A DNA stretch of 64,000 nucleotides from Daphnia pulex (taxonomy: Eukaryota > Arthropoda > Branchiopoda > Diplostraca > Daphniidae). The notes under the pieces are model-generated. The model did not search any database, had not been told where the DNA came from, and was given only the letters and a program-made list of their open reading frames with translations. Shown here in pieces: positions 35,277 to 48,284 of this stretch. Location of the stretch: NCBI RefSeq assembly GCF_021134715.1, contig NC_060021.1, positions 5,456,001-5,520,000 of the forward strand. Reading direction: 5' to 3'. The position numbers were made by a program, and so were the translations under genes. Every line of letters starts with the position of its first letter. Position 1 is the first letter of the stretch.

Positions 35277-35688
35277 GTAAGAAATGTCATCATAATCATC
35301 CCGTGTCTCTTAGAAAACAGAAAAAGAACTGATAGTATCGTTAAAACAAGTTCTATTTTAGCGCAGAATACCGTTAAATTGCTAGTTATAATGATTATTT
35401 TCTTGGTAGTCTAATTTTGACTGCCAACTCAGGCACAATTCCATAGGTATTTTCCATGCTGATATTTAAACACCAAATCATAATAACTAATTGTTCAGCA
35501 TGGATCTGCTCTTCCTAGTAAGAGACCAGGACTCGTAGTATCGTTGAAAATCTCGTTGATTTTTTTTTGTAAATTGTTCTTTTTGCTTTGGAACAGTTGG
35601 TAACTTTAAAATAGAAGTAATCAATTGTAAAACTGCTGTTGTGACGTCATGACCACTTTTGAAATTGTTGTCCTTTGAAAAGTTCTTT

Positions 35689-35761
35689 GATCCTATGGAT
35701 TAGATGGCAAAGCGCCTGCCTTGTAAGCAGGAGATCACGAGTTCGAGTCTCGTTGGGACCT
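35689..35761 (+). tRNA. tRNA-Thr(UGU)-like, copy 39
   Basis: Class D. Confidence 0.45.
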
Positions 35762-36172
35762 GAAAGAAATGTCATCATAATCATCCCGTGTCTCTTAGAA
35801 AACAGAAAAAGAACTGATAGAATCGTTAAAATAAGTTCTATTTTAGCGCAGAATACCCTTAAATTGCTAGTTATAATGATTATTTTCTTGGTAATCTAAT
35901 TTTGACTGCCTACTCGGGCACAATTCCATAGGTATTTTCCATGCTGATATTAAAACACCAAATCATAATAACTAATTGTGCAGCATGGATCTGCTCTTCC
36001 TAGTAAGAGACTAGGACTCGTAGTATCGTTGAAAATCTCGTTGATTTTTTTGTAAATTTTTCTTTGTGCTGTGGAACAGTTGGGAAATTTAAAATAGAAG
36101 TAATCAATTGTAAAACTGCTGTTGTGACGTCATGACCACTTAAGAAATTGTTGTCCTATAAATAAGATTTGT

Positions 36173-36245
36173 GGTACTATGGCTTAGATGGAAAAGGGCC
36201 TGCCTAGTAAGCAGGAGATCACGAGTTCGAGTCTCGTTGGGACCT
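36173..36245 (+). tRNA. tRNA-Thr(AGU)-like, copy 40
   Basis: Class E; end of the dimer run. Confidence 0.4.
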
Positions 36246-36656
36246 GTAAGAAATGTCATCATAATCATCCCGTGTCTCTTAGAAAACAGAAAAAGAAATG
36301 ATAGTATCGTTAAAACAAGTTCTATTTTAGCGCAGAATACCGTTAAATTGCTAGTTATAATGATTATTTTCTTGGTAGTCTAATTTTGACTGCCAACTCA
36401 GGCACAATTCCATAGGAATTTTCCATGCTGATATTTAAACACCAAATCATAAAAACTAATTGTGCAGCATGGATCTGCTCTTCCTAGTAAGAGACCAGGA
36501 CTCGTAGAATCGTTGAAAATCTCGTTGATTTTTTGGTAAATGGTTCTTTGTGCTGTGGAACAGTTGGGAACTTTAAAATAGAAGTAATCAATTGTTAAAC
36601 TGCTGTTGTGACGTCATGACCACTTTTGAAATTGTTGGCCTATGAAAAAATTTTGT

Positions 36657-36729
36657 GGTACTATGGCTTAGATGGCAAAGCGCCTGCCTTGTAAGCAGGA
36701 GATCACGAGTTCGAGTATCGTTGGGACCT
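36657..36729 (+). tRNA. tRNA-Thr(UGU)-like, copy 41
   Basis: Class A2; repeated as copy 50, 4360 bp away. Confidence 0.5.
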
Positions 36730-37142
36730 GTAAGAAATGTTATCACAATCATCCCGTGTCTCTTAGAAAACAGAAAAAGAACTGATAGAATCGTTAAAAT
36801 AAGTTCTATTTTAGCGCTGAATACCGTTAAATTGCTAGTTATAATGATTATTTTCTTGGTAATCTAATTTTGACCGCCTACTCGGGCACAATTCCATAGG
36901 TATTTTCCATGCTGATATTTAAACACCAAATCATAAAAACTAATTGTGCAGCATGGATCTGCTCTTCCTAGTAAGAGACCAGGATTCGTAGTATCGTTGA
37001 AAATCTCGTTGATTGTTTTTTGTAAATTGTTCTTTGTGCTTTGGAACAGTTGGGAACTTTAAAATAGAAGTAATCAATTGTTAAACTGCTGTTGTGACGT
37101 CATGACCACTTTTGAAATTGTTGGCCTATGAAAAAGTACTGT

Positions 37143-37215
37143 GGTACTATGGCTTAGATGGCAAAGCGCCTGCCTTGTAAGCAGGAGATCACGAGTTCGA
37201 GTATCGTTGGGACCT
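37143..37215 (+). tRNA. tRNA-Thr(UGU)-like, copy 42
   Basis: Class A2. Confidence 0.5.
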
Positions 37216-37628
37216 GTAAGAAATGTCATCACAATCATCCCGTGTCTCTTAGAAAACAGAAAAAGAACTGATAGAATCGTTAAAATAAGTTCTATTTTTG
37301 CGCTGAATACCGTTAAATTGCTAGTTATAATGATTATTTTCTTGGTAATCTAATTTTGACCACCTAATCGGGCACAATTCCATAGGTATTTTCCATGCTG
37401 ATATTTAAACACCAAATCATAAAAACTAATTGTGCAGCATGGATCTGCTCTTCCTAGTAAGAGACCAGGATTCGTAGTATCGTTGAAAATCTCGTTGATT
37501 GTTTTTTGTAAATTGTTCTTTGTGCTTTGGAACAGTTGGGAACTTTAAAATAGAAGTAATCAATTGTTAAACTGCTGTTGTGACGTCATGACCACTTTTG
37601 AAATTGTTGGCCTATGAAAAAGTTCTGT

Positions 37629-37701
37629 GGTACTATGGCTTAGATGGCAAAGCGCCTGCCTTGTAAGCAGGAGATCACGAGTTCGAGTATCGTTGGGACC
37701 T
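37629..37701 (+). tRNA. tRNA-Thr(UGU)-like, copy 43
   Basis: Class A2; almost identical to copy 42, an adjacent-unit duplication. Confidence 0.5.
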
Positions 37702-38113
37702 GTAAGAAATGTCATCACAATCATCCCGTGTCTCTTAGAAAACAGAAAAAGAACTGATAGAATCGTTAAAATAAGTTCTATTTTTGCGCTGAATACCGTT
37801 AAATTGCTAGTTATAATGATTATTTTCTTGGTAATCTAATTTTGACCACCTAATCGGGCACAATTCCATAGGTATTTTCCATGCTGATATTTAAACACCA
37901 AATCATAAAAACTAATTGTGCAGCATGGATCTGCTCTTCCTAGTAAGAGACCAGGACTCGTAGTATCGTTGAAAATCTCGTTGATTGTTTTTTGTAAATT
38001 GTTCTTTGTGCTTTGGAACAGTTGGGAACTTTAAAATAGAAGTAATCAATTGTAAAACTGCTGTTGTGATGTCATGACCACTTTTGAAATTGTTGTCCTT
38101 TGAAAAGTTCTTT

Positions 38114-38186
38114 GATCCTATGGATTAGATGGCAAAGCGCCTGCCTTGTAAGCAGGAGATCACGAGTTCGAGTCTCGTTGGGACCT
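38114..38186 (+). tRNA. tRNA-Thr(UGU)-like, copy 44
   Basis: Class D. Confidence 0.45.
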
Positions 38187-38597
38187 GAAAGAAATGTCAT
38201 CATAATCATCCCGTGTCTCTTAGAAAACAGAAAAAGAACTGATAGAATCGTTAAAATAAGTTCTATTTTAGCGCAGAACACCCTTAAATTGCTAGTTATA
38301 ATGATTATTTTCTTGGTAATCTAATTTTGACTGCCTACTCGGGCACAATTCCATAGGTATTTTCCATGCTGATATTAAAACACCAAATCATAATAACTAA
38401 TTGTGCAGCATGGATCTGCTCTTCCTAGTAAGAGACTAGGACTCGTAGTATCGTTGAAAATCTCGTTGATTTTTTTGTAAATTTTTCTTTGTGCTGTGGA
38501 ACAGTTGGGAAATTTAAAATAGAAGTAATCAATTGTAAAACTGCTGTTGTGACGTCATGACCACTTAAGAAATTGTTGTCCTATAAATAAGATTTGT

Positions 38598-38670
38598 GGT
38601 ACTATGGCTTAGATGGAAAAGGGCCTGCCTAGTAAGCAGGAGATCACGAGTTCGAGTCTCGTTGGGACCT
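38598..38670 (+). tRNA. tRNA-Thr(AGU)-like, copy 45
   Basis: Class E. Confidence 0.4.
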
Positions 38671-39079
38671 GTAAGAAATGTCATCATAATCATCCCGTGT
38701 CTCTTAGAAAACAGAAAAAGAACTGATAGTATCGTTAAAATAAGATCTATTTTAGCGCAGAATACCGTTAAATTGCTAGTTATAATGATTATTTTCTTGG
38801 TAGTCTAATTTTGACTGCCAACTCAGGCACAATTCCATAGGAATTTTCCATGCTGATATTTAAAAACCAAATCATAAAAACTAATTGTGCAGCATGGATC
38901 TGCTCTTCCTAGTAAGAGACCAGGACTCGTAGTATCGTTTGAAATCTCGTTGATTGTTTTTTGTAAATTGTTCTTTGTGCTTTGGAACAGTTGGGAACTT
39001 TAAAATAGAAGTAATCAATTGTTAAACTGCTGTTGTGACGTCATGACCACTTTTGAAATTGTTGTCCTATGAAAAAAGT

Positions 39080-39152
39080 TTTTTTATGGGTTAGTTGGCA
39101 AAGCGCCTGCCTTGTAAGCAGGAGATCACGAGTTCGAGTCTCGTTGGGACCT
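39080..39152 (+). pseudogene. tRNA-Thr-like copy 46 without a 5' acceptor strand
   Basis: The first six acceptor bases are replaced by T (GTTTTTTTATGG), abolishing the acceptor stem and putting a Pol III stop signal at the gene start. The rest is class C-like with UGU. Confidence 0.7.
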
Positions 39153-39563
39153 GTAAGAAATGTCATCATAATCATCCCGTGTCTCTTAGAAAACAGAAGA
39201 AGAACTGATAGAATCGTTAAAATAAATTATATTTTAGCGCAGAATACCGTTAAATTGCTAGTTATAATGATTATTTTCTTAGTAGTCTAATTTTGACTGC
39301 CTACTCGGGCACAATTCCATAGGTATTTTCCATGCTGATATTTAAACACCAAATAATAATAACTAATTGTTCAGCATGGATCTGCTCTTCCTAGTAAGAG
39401 ACTAGGACTCGTAGTATCGTTGAAAATCTCGTTGATTTTTTTGTAAATTTTTCTTTGTGCTGTGGAACAGTTGGGAAATTTAAAATAGAAGTAATCAATT
39501 GTAAAACTGCTGTTGTGACGTCATGACCACTTAAGAAATTGTTGTCCTATAAATAAGATTTGT

Positions 39564-39636
39564 GGTACTATGGCTTAGATGGAAAAGGGCCTGCCTAGTA
39601 AGCAGGAGATCACGAGTTCGAGTCTCGTTGGGACCT
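39564..39636 (+). tRNA. tRNA-Thr(AGU)-like, copy 47
   Basis: Class E. Confidence 0.4.
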
Positions 39637-40048
39637 GTAAGAAATGTCATCATAATCATCCCGTGTCTCTTAGAAAACAGAAAAAGAACTGATAGTATCG
39701 TTAAAACAAGTTCTATTTTAGCGCAGAATACCGTTAAATTGCTAGTTATAATGATTATTTTCTTGGTAGTCTAATTTTGACTGCCAACTCAGGCACAATT
39801 CCATAGGTATTTTCCATGCTGATATTTAAACACCAAATCATAATAACTAATTGTTCAGCATGGATCTGCTCTTCCTAGTAAGAGACCAGGACTCGTAGTA
39901 TCGTTGAAAATCTCGTTGATTTTTTTTTGTAAATTGTTCTTTTTGCTTTGGAACAGTTGGTAACTTTAAAATAGAAGTAATCAATTGTAAAACTGCTGTT
40001 GTGACGTCATGACCACTTTTGAAATTGTTGTCCTTTGAAAAGTTCTTT

Positions 40049-40121
40049 GATCCTATGGATTAGATGGCAAAGCGCCTGCCTTGTAAGCAGGAGATCACGA
40101 GTTCGAGTCTCGTTGGGACCT
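40049..40121 (+). tRNA. tRNA-Thr(UGU)-like, copy 48
   Basis: Class D. Confidence 0.45.
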
Positions 40122-40532
40122 GAAAGAAATGTCATCATAATCATCCCGTGTCTCTTAGAAAACAGAAAAAGAACTGATAGAATCGTTAAAATAAGTTCTA
40201 TTTTAGCGCAGAATACCCTTAAATTGCTAGTTATAATGATTATTTTCTTGGTAATCTAATTTTGACTGCCTACTCGGGCACAATTCCATAGGTATTTTCC
40301 ATGCTGATATTAAAACACCAAATCATAATAACTAATTGTGCAGCATGGATCTGCTCTTCCTAGTAAGAGACTAGGACTCGTAGTATCGTTGAAAATCTCG
40401 TTGATTTTTTTGTAAATTTTTCTTTGTGCTGTGGAACAGTTGGGAAATTTAAAATGGAAGTAATCAATTGTAAAACTGCTGTTGTGACGTCATGACCACT
40501 TAAGAAATTGTTGTCCTATAAATAAGATTTGT

Positions 40533-40605
40533 GGTACTATGGCTTAGATGGAAAAGGGCCTGCCTAGTAAGCAGGAGATCAGGAGTTCGAGTCTCGTTGG
40601 GACCT
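40533..40605 (+). tRNA. tRNA-Thr(AGU)-like, copy 49
   Basis: Class E with a T-stem change (AGGAG). Confidence 0.35.
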
Positions 40606-41016
40606 GTAAGAAATGTCATCATAATCATCCCGTGTCTCTTAGAAAACAGAAAAAGAACTGATAGTATCGTTAAAACAAGTTCTATTTTAGCGCAGAATAC
40701 CGTTAAATTGCTAGTTATAATGATTATTTTCTTGGTAGTCTAATTTTGACTGCCAACTCAGGCACAATTCCATAGGAATTTTCCATGCTGATATTTAAAC
40801 ACCAAATCATAAAAACTAATTGTGCAGCATGGATCTGCTCTTCCTAGTAAGAGACCAGGACTCGTAGAATCGTTGAAAATCTCGTTGATTTTTTGGTAAA
40901 TGGTTCTTTGTGCTGTGGAACAGTTGGGAACTTTAAAATAGAAGTAATCAATTGTTAAACTGCTGTTGTGACGTCATGACCACTTTTGAAATTGTTGGCC
41001 TATGAAAAAATTTTGT

Positions 41017-41089
41017 GGTACTATGGCTTAGATGGCAAAGCGCCTGCCTTGTAAGCAGGAGATCACGAGTTCGAGTATCGTTGGGACCT
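41017..41089 (+). tRNA. tRNA-Thr(UGU)-like, copy 50
   Basis: Class A2; counterpart of copy 41. Confidence 0.5.
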
Positions 41090-41502
41090 GTAAGAAATGT
41101 TATCACAATCATCCCGTGTCTCTTAGAAAACAGAAAAAGAACTGATAGAATCGTTAAAATAAGTTCTATTTTAGCGCTGAATACCGTTAAATTGCTAGTT
41201 ATAATGATTATTTTCTTGGTAATCTAATTTTGACCGCCTACTCGGGCACAATTCCATAGGTATTTTCCATGCTGATATTTAAACACCAAATCATAAAAAC
41301 TAATTGTGCAGCATGGATCTGCTCTTCCTAGTAAGAGACCAGGACTCGTAGTATCGTTGAAAATCTCGTTGATTGTTTTTTGTAAATTGTTCTTTGTGCT
41401 TTGGAACAGTTGGGAACTTTAAAATAGAAGTAATCAATTGTTAAACTGCTGTTGTGACGTCATGACCACTTTTGAAATTGTTGGCCTATGAAAAAGTTCT
41501 GT

Positions 41503-41575
41503 GGTACTATGGCTTAGATGGCAAAGCGCCTGCCTTGTAAGCAGGAGATCACGAGTTCGAGTATCGTTGGGACCT
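41503..41575 (+). tRNA. tRNA-Thr(UGU)-like, copy 51
   Basis: Class A2; counterpart of copy 42 or 43. Confidence 0.5.
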
Positions 41576-41987
41576 GTAAGAAATGTCATCACAATCATCC
41601 CGTGTCTCTTAGAAAACAGAAAAAGAACTGATAGAATCGTTAAAATAAGTTCTATTTTTGCGCTGAATACCGTTAAATTGCTAGTTATAATGATTATTTT
41701 CTTGGTAATCTAATTTTGACCACCTAATCGGGCACAATTCCATAGGTATTTTCCATGCTGATATTTAAACACCAAATCATAAAAACTAATTGTGCAGCAT
41801 GGATCTGCTCTTCCTAGTAAGAGACCAGGACTCGTAGTATCGTTGAAAATCTCGTTGATTGTTTTTTGTAAATTGTTCTTTGTGCTGTGGAACAGTTGGG
41901 AAATTTAAAATAGAAGTAATCAATTGTAAAACTGCTGTTGTGACGTCATGACCACTTATGAAATTGTTGTCCTTTGAAAAGTTCTTT

Positions 41988-42060
41988 GATCCTATGGATT
42001 AGATGGCAAAGCGCCTGCCTTGTAAGCAGGAGATCACGAGTTCGAGTCTCGTTGGGACCT
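41988..42060 (+). tRNA. tRNA-Thr(UGU)-like, copy 52
   Basis: Class D; after this copy AGU dominates. Confidence 0.45.
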
Positions 42061-42471
42061 GAAAGAAATGTCATCATAATCATCCCGTGTCTCTTAGAAA
42101 ACAGAAAAAGAACTGATAGAATCGTTAAAATAAGTTCTATTTTAGCGCAGAATACCCTTAAATTGCTAGTTATAATGATTATTTTCTTGGTAATCTAATT
42201 TTGACTGCCTACTCGGGCACAATTCCATAGGTATTTTCCATGCTGATATTAAAACACCAAATCATAATAACTAATTGTGCAGCATGGATCTGCTCTTCCT
42301 AGTAAGAGACTAGGACTCGTAGTATCGTTGAAAATCTCGTTGATTTTTTTGTAAATTGTTCTTTGTGCTGTGGAACAGTTGGGAACTTTAAAATAGAAGT
42401 AATCAATTGTAAAACTGCTGTTGTGACGTCATGACCATTTTTGAAATTGTTGTCCTATGAAGATGTTTTGT

Positions 42472-42544
42472 GGTACTATGGCTTAGATGGCAAAGCGCCT
42501 GCCTAGTAAGCAGGATATCACGAGTTCGAGTCTCATTGGGACCT
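42472..42544 (+). tRNA. tRNA-Thr(AGU)-like, copy 53
   Basis: Class F, variable loop ATATC. Confidence 0.5.
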
Positions 42545-42954
42545 GTAAGAAATGTCATCATAATCATCCCGTGTCTCTTAGAAAACAGAGAAAGAACTGA
42601 TAGAATCGTTAAAATAAGTTCTATTTTAGCGCAGAATACCGTTAAATTGCTAGTTATAATAATTATTTTCTAGGTAAGCTAATTTTGACTGCCTACTCGG
42701 GCACAATTCCACAGGTATTTTCCATGCTGAAATTTAAACACCAAATCATAATAACTAATTGTGCTGCATTGATCTGCTCTTCCTAGTAAGAGACCAGGAC
42801 TCGTAGTATCGTTGAAAATCTCGTTGATTTTTTTGTAAATTGTTCTTTGTGCTGTGGAACAGTTGGGAACTTTAAAAAAGAAGTAATCAATTGTAAAACT
42901 GCTGTTGTGACGTCATGACCACTTTTGAAATTGTTGTCCTTTGAAAAATTCTTA

Positions 42955-43027
42955 GATCCTATGGATTAGATGGCAAAGCGCCTGCCTAGTAAGCAGAAGA
43001 TCACGAGTTCGAGTCTCGTTAAGACCT
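42955..43027 (+). tRNA. tRNA-Thr(AGU)-like, copy 54
   Basis: Starts GATCCTA as in class D but with anticodon AGU; extra mismatches at C27-A43 and C5-A68. Confidence 0.35.
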
Positions 43028-43438
43028 GTAAGAAATGTCATCATAATCATCTCGTGTCTCTTAGAAAACAGAAAAAGAACTGAAAGAATCGTTAAAATAA
43101 ATTCTATTTTAGCGCAGAATACCGTTAAAATGCTAGTTATAATGATTATTTTCTTGGTAGTCTAATTTTGACTGCCTACTCGGGCACAATTCCATAGGTA
43201 TTTTCCATGCTGATATTTAAACACCAAATCATAATAACTAATTGTGCAGCATGGATCTGCTCTTCCTAGTAAGAGACCAGGACTCGTAGTATCGTTGAAA
43301 ATCTCGTTGATTTTTTTGTAAATTGTTCTTTGTGCTGTGGAACAGTTGGGAACTTTAAAATAGAAGTAATAAATTGTAAAACTGCTGTTGTGACGTCATG
43401 ACCATTTTTGCAATTGTTGTCCTATGAAGATGTTTTGT

Positions 43439-43511
43439 GGTACTATGGCTTAGATGGCAAAGCGCCTGCCTAGTAAGCAGGATATCACGAGTTCGAGTCT
43501 CATTGGGACCT
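43439..43511 (+). tRNA. tRNA-Thr(AGU)-like, copy 55
   Basis: Class F; 967 bp from copy 53 and nearly identical. Confidence 0.5.
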
Positions 43512-43921
43512 GTAAGAAATGTCATCATAATCATCCCGTGTCTCTTAGAAAACAGAGAAAGAACTGATAGAATCGTTAAAATAAGTTCTATTTTAGCGCA
43601 GAATACCGTTAAATTGCTAGTTATAATAATTATTTTCTAGGTAAGCTAATTTTGACTGCCTACTCGGGCACAATTCCACAGGTATTTTCCATGCTGAAAT
43701 TTAAACACCAAATCATAATAACTAATTGTGCTGCATTGATCTGCTCTTCCTAGTAAGAGACCAGGACTCGTAGTATCGTTGAAAATCTCGTTGATTTTTT
43801 TGTAAATTGTTCTTTGTGCTGTGGAACAGTTGGGAACTTTAAAAAAGAAGTAATCAATTGTAAAACTGCTGTTGTGACGTCATGACCACTTTTGAAATTG
43901 TTGTCCTTTGAATAATTCTTA

Positions 43922-43994
43922 GATCCTATGGATTAGATGGCAAAGCGCCTGCCTAGTAAGCAGAAGATAACGAGTTCGAGTCTCGTTAAGACCT
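43922..43994 (+). tRNA. tRNA-Thr(AGU)-like, copy 56
   Basis: Same type as copy 54 (967 bp away). Confidence 0.35.
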
Positions 43995-44407
43995 GTAAGA
44001 AATGTCATCATAATCATCTCGTGTCTCTTAGAAAACAGAAAAAGAACTGATAGAATCGTTAAAATAAGTTCTATTTTAGCGCAGAATACCGTTAAATAGC
44101 TAGTTATAATGATTATTTTCTTGGTAGTCTAATTTTGATTGCCTACTCGGGGACAATTCCATAGGTATTTTCCATGCTGATATTTAAACACCAAATCATA
44201 AAAACTAATTGTGCAGCATGGATCTGCTCTTCCTAGTAAGAGACCAGGACTCGTAGTATCGTTTGAAATCTCGTTGATTGTTTTTTGTAAATTGTTCTTT
44301 GTGCTTTGGAACAGTTGGGAACTTTAAAATAGAAGTAATCAATTGTTAAACTGCTGTTGTGACGTCATGACCACTTTTGAAATTGTTGTCCTATGAAAAA
44401 AGTTTGT

Positions 44408-44480
44408 GGTCCTATGGGTTAGTTGGCAAAGCGCCTGCCTTGTAAGCAGGAGATCACGAGTTCGAGTCTCGTTGGGACCT
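44408..44480 (+). tRNA. tRNA-Thr(UGU)-like, copy 57
   Basis: Class C, D loop AGTTGGC; one of only two UGU copies after 42 kb. Confidence 0.6.
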
Positions 44481-44891
44481 GTAAGAAATGTCATCATAAT
44501 CATAACGTGTCTCTTAGAAAACAGAAGAAGAACTGATAGAATCGTTAAAATAAATTATATTTTAGCGCAGAATACCGTTAAATTGCTAGTTATAATGATT
44601 ATTTTCTTGGTAGTCTAATTTTGACTGCCTACTCGGGCACAATTCCATAGGTATTTTCCATGCTGATATTTAAACACCAAATCATAAAAACTAATTGTGC
44701 TGCATGGATCTGCTCTTCCTAGTAAGAGACCAGGACTCGTAGTATCGTTGAAAATCTCGTTGATTTTTTTGTAAATTGTTCTTTGTGCTGTGGAACAGTT
44801 GGGAACTTTAAAATAGAAGTAATCAATTGTAAAACTGCTGTTGTGACGTCATGACCACTTTTGAAATTGTTGTCCTATGAAGCTGTTTTGT

Positions 44892-44964
44892 GGTACTATG
44901 GCTTAGATGGCAAAGCGCCTGCCTAGTAAGCAGGAGATCACGAGTTCGAGTCTCGTTGGGGCCT
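44892..44964 (+). tRNA. tRNA-Thr(AGU)-like, copy 58
   Basis: Class H, variable loop AGATC. Confidence 0.55.
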
Positions 44965-45377
44965 GTAAGAAATGTCATCATAATTATCCCGTGTCTCTTA
45001 GAAAACAGAAAAAGAACTGATAGAATCGATAAATTAAGTTCTATTTAGCGCAGAATACCGTTAAATTGCTAGTTATAATGATTATTTTCTTGGTAGTCTA
45101 ATTTTGACTGCCTACTCGGGCACAATTCCATAGGTATTTTCCATGCTGATATTTAAACACCAAATCATAATAACTAATTGTGCAGCATGGATCTGCTCTT
45201 CCTAGTAAGAGACCAGGACTCGTAGTATCGTTGAAAATCTCGTTGATTTTTTTTTTGTAAATTGTTCTTTGTGCTTTGGAACAGTTGGGAACTTTAAAAT
45301 AGAAGTAATCAATTGTTAAACTGCTGTTGTGACGTCATGACCACTTTTGAAATTGTTGTCCTATGAAGCTGTTTCGT

Positions 45378-45450
45378 GGTCCTATGGGTTAAATGGCAAA
45401 GCGCCAGCCTAGTAAGCAGGAGATCACGAGTTCGAGTCTCGTTGGGACCT
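45378..45450 (+). tRNA. tRNA-Thr(AGU)-like, copy 59
   Basis: Class G. Confidence 0.45.
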
Positions 45451-45861
45451 GTAAGAAATGTCATCATCATCATCCCGTGTCTCTTAGAAAACAGAAAAAG
45501 AACTGAAAGAATCGTTAAAATAAGTTCTATTTTAGCGCAGAATACCGTTAAAATGCTAGTTATAATGATTATTTTCTTCGTAGTCTAATTTTGACTGCCT
45601 ACTCGGGCACAATTCCATAGGTATTTTCCATGCTGATATTTAAACACCAAATCATAATAACTAATTGTGCAGCATGGATCTGCTCTTCCTAGTAAGAGAC
45701 CAGGACTCGTAGTATCGTTGAAAATCTCGTTGATTTTTTTGTAAATTGTTCTTTGTGCTGTGGAACAGTTGGGAACTTTAAAATAGAAGTAATCAATTGT
45801 AAAACTGCTGTTGTGACGTCATGACCATTTTTGCAATTGTTGTCCTATGAAGATGTTTTGT

Positions 45862-45934
45862 GGTACTATGGCTTAGATGGCAAAGCGCCTGCCTAGTAAG
45901 CAGGATATTACGAGTTCGAGTCTCATTGGGACCT
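45862..45934 (+). tRNA. tRNA-Thr(AGU)-like, copy 60
   Basis: Class F, variable loop ATATT. Confidence 0.5.
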
Positions 45935-46345
45935 GTAAGAAATGTCATCATAATCATCCCGTGTCTCTTAGAAAACAGAGAAAGAACTGATAGAATCGTT
46001 AAAATAATTTCTATTTTAGCGCAGAATACCGTTAAATTGCTAGTTATAATGATTATTTTCTTGGTAGTCTAATTTTGACTGCCTACTCGGGCACAATTCC
46101 ATAGGTATTTTCCATGCTGATATTTAAACACCAAATCATAATAACTAATTGTGCTGCATGGATCTGCTCTTCCTAGTAAGAGACCAGGACTCGTAGTATC
46201 GTTGAAAATCTCGTTGATTTTTTTGTAAATTGTTCTTTGTGCTGTGGAACAGTTGGGAACTTTAAAATAGAAGTAATCAATTGTAAAACTGCTGTTGTGA
46301 CGTCATGACCACTTTTGAAATTGTTGTCCTATGAAGCTGTTTTGT

Positions 46346-46418
46346 GGTACTATGGCTTAGATGGCAAAGCGCCTGCCTAGTAAGCAGGATATCACGAGTT
46401 CGAGTCTCGTTGGGGCCT
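46346..46418 (+). tRNA. tRNA-Thr(AGU)-like, copy 61
   Basis: Class H. Confidence 0.5.
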
Positions 46419-46832
46419 GTAAGAAATGTCATCATAATTATCCCGTGTCTCTTAGAAAACAGAAAAAGAACTGATAGAATCGATAAATTAAGTTCTATTT
46501 TAGCGCAGAATACCGTTAAATTGCTAGTTATAATGATTATTTTCTTGGTAGTCTAATTTTGACTGCCTACTCGGGCACAATTCCATAGGTATTTTCCATG
46601 CTGATATTTAAACACCAAATCATAATAACTAATTGTGCAGCATGGATCTGCTCTTCCTAGTAAGAGACCAGGACTCGTAGTATCGTTGAAAATCTCGTTG
46701 ATTTTTTTTTTGTAAATTGTTCTTTGTGCTTTGGAACAGTTGGGAACTTTAAAATAGAAGTAATCAATTGTTAAACTGCTGTTGTGACGTCATGACCACT
46801 TTTGAAATTGTTGTCCTATGAAGCTGTTTCGT

Positions 46833-46905
46833 GGTCCTATGGGTTAAATGGCAAAGCGCCAGCCTAGTAAGCAGGAGATCACGAGTTCGAGTCTCGTTGG
46901 GACCT
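46833..46905 (+). tRNA. tRNA-Thr(AGU)-like, copy 62
   Basis: Class G. Confidence 0.45.
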
Positions 46906-47316
46906 GTAAGAAATGTCATCATCATCATCCCGTGTCTCTTAGAAAACAGAAAAAGAACTGAAAGAATCGTTAAAACAAGTTCTATTTTAGCGCAGAATAC
47001 CGTTAAAATGCTAGTTATAATGATTATTTTCTTGGTAGTCTAATTTTGACTGCCTACTCGGGCACAATTCCATAGGTATTTTCCATGCTGATATTTAAAC
47101 ACCAAATCATAAAAACTAATTCTGCAGCATGGATCTGCTCTTCCTAGTAAGAGACCAGGACTCGTAGTATCGTTGAAAATCTCGTTGATTTTTTTGTAAA
47201 TTGTTCTTTGTGCTGTGGAACAGTTGGGAACTTTAAAATAGAAGTAATCAATTGTAAAACTGCTGTTGTGACGTCATGACCACTTTTGCAATTGTTGTCC
47301 TATGAAGATGTTTTGT

Positions 47317-47389
47317 GGTACTATGGCTTAGATGGCAAAGCGCCTGCCTAGTAAGCAGGATATCAGGAGTTCGAGTCTCATTGGGACCT
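47317..47389 (+). tRNA. tRNA-Thr(AGU)-like, copy 63
   Basis: Class F with a T-stem change (AGGAG). Confidence 0.4.
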
Positions 47390-47800
47390 GTAAGAAATGT
47401 CATCATAATCATCCCGTGTCTCTTAGAAAACAGAAAAAGAACTGAGAGAATCGTTAAAATAAGTTCTATTTTAGCGCAGAATACCGTTAAATTGCTAGTT
47501 ATAATGATTATTTTCTTGGTAGTCTAATTTTGACTGCCTACTCGGGCACAATTCCATAGGTATTTTCCATGCTGATATTTAAACATCAAATCATAATAAC
47601 TAATTGTGCTGCATGGATCTGCTCTTCCTAGTAAGAGACCAGGACTCGTAGTATCGTTGAAAATCTCGTTGATTTTTTTGTAAATTGTTCTTTGTGCTTT
47701 GGAACAGTTGGGAACTTTAAAATAGAAGTAATCAATTGTTAAACTGCTGTTGTGACGTCATGACCACTTTTGAAATTGTTGTCCTATGAAGATGTTTTGT

Positions 47801-47873
47801 GGTCCTATGGGTTAAATGGCAAAGCGCCAGCCTAGTAAGCAGGATATCACGAGTTCGAGTCTCGTTGGGACCT
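47801..47873 (+). tRNA. tRNA-Thr(AGU)-like, copy 64
   Basis: Class G, variable loop ATATC. Confidence 0.45.
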
Positions 47874-48284
47874 GTAAGAAATGTCATCATAATTATCCCG
47901 TGTCTCTTAGAAAACAGAAAAAGAACTGATAGAATCGATAAATTAAGTTCTATTTTAGCGCAGAATACCGTTAAATTGCTAGTTATAATGATTATTTTCT
48001 TGGTAGTCTAATTTTGACTGCCTACTCGGGCACAATTCCATAGGTATTTTCCATGCTGATATTTAAACACCAAATCATAATAACTAATTGTGCTGCATGG
48101 ATCTGCTCTTCCTAGTAAGAGACCAGGACTCGTAGTATCGTTGAAAATCTCGTTGATTTTTTTGTAAATTGTTCTTTGTGCTGTGGAACAGTTGGGAACT
48201 TTAAAATCGAAGTAATCAATTGTAAAACTGCTGTTGTGACGTCATGACCATTTTTGCAATTGTTGTCCTATGAAGCTGTTTTGT

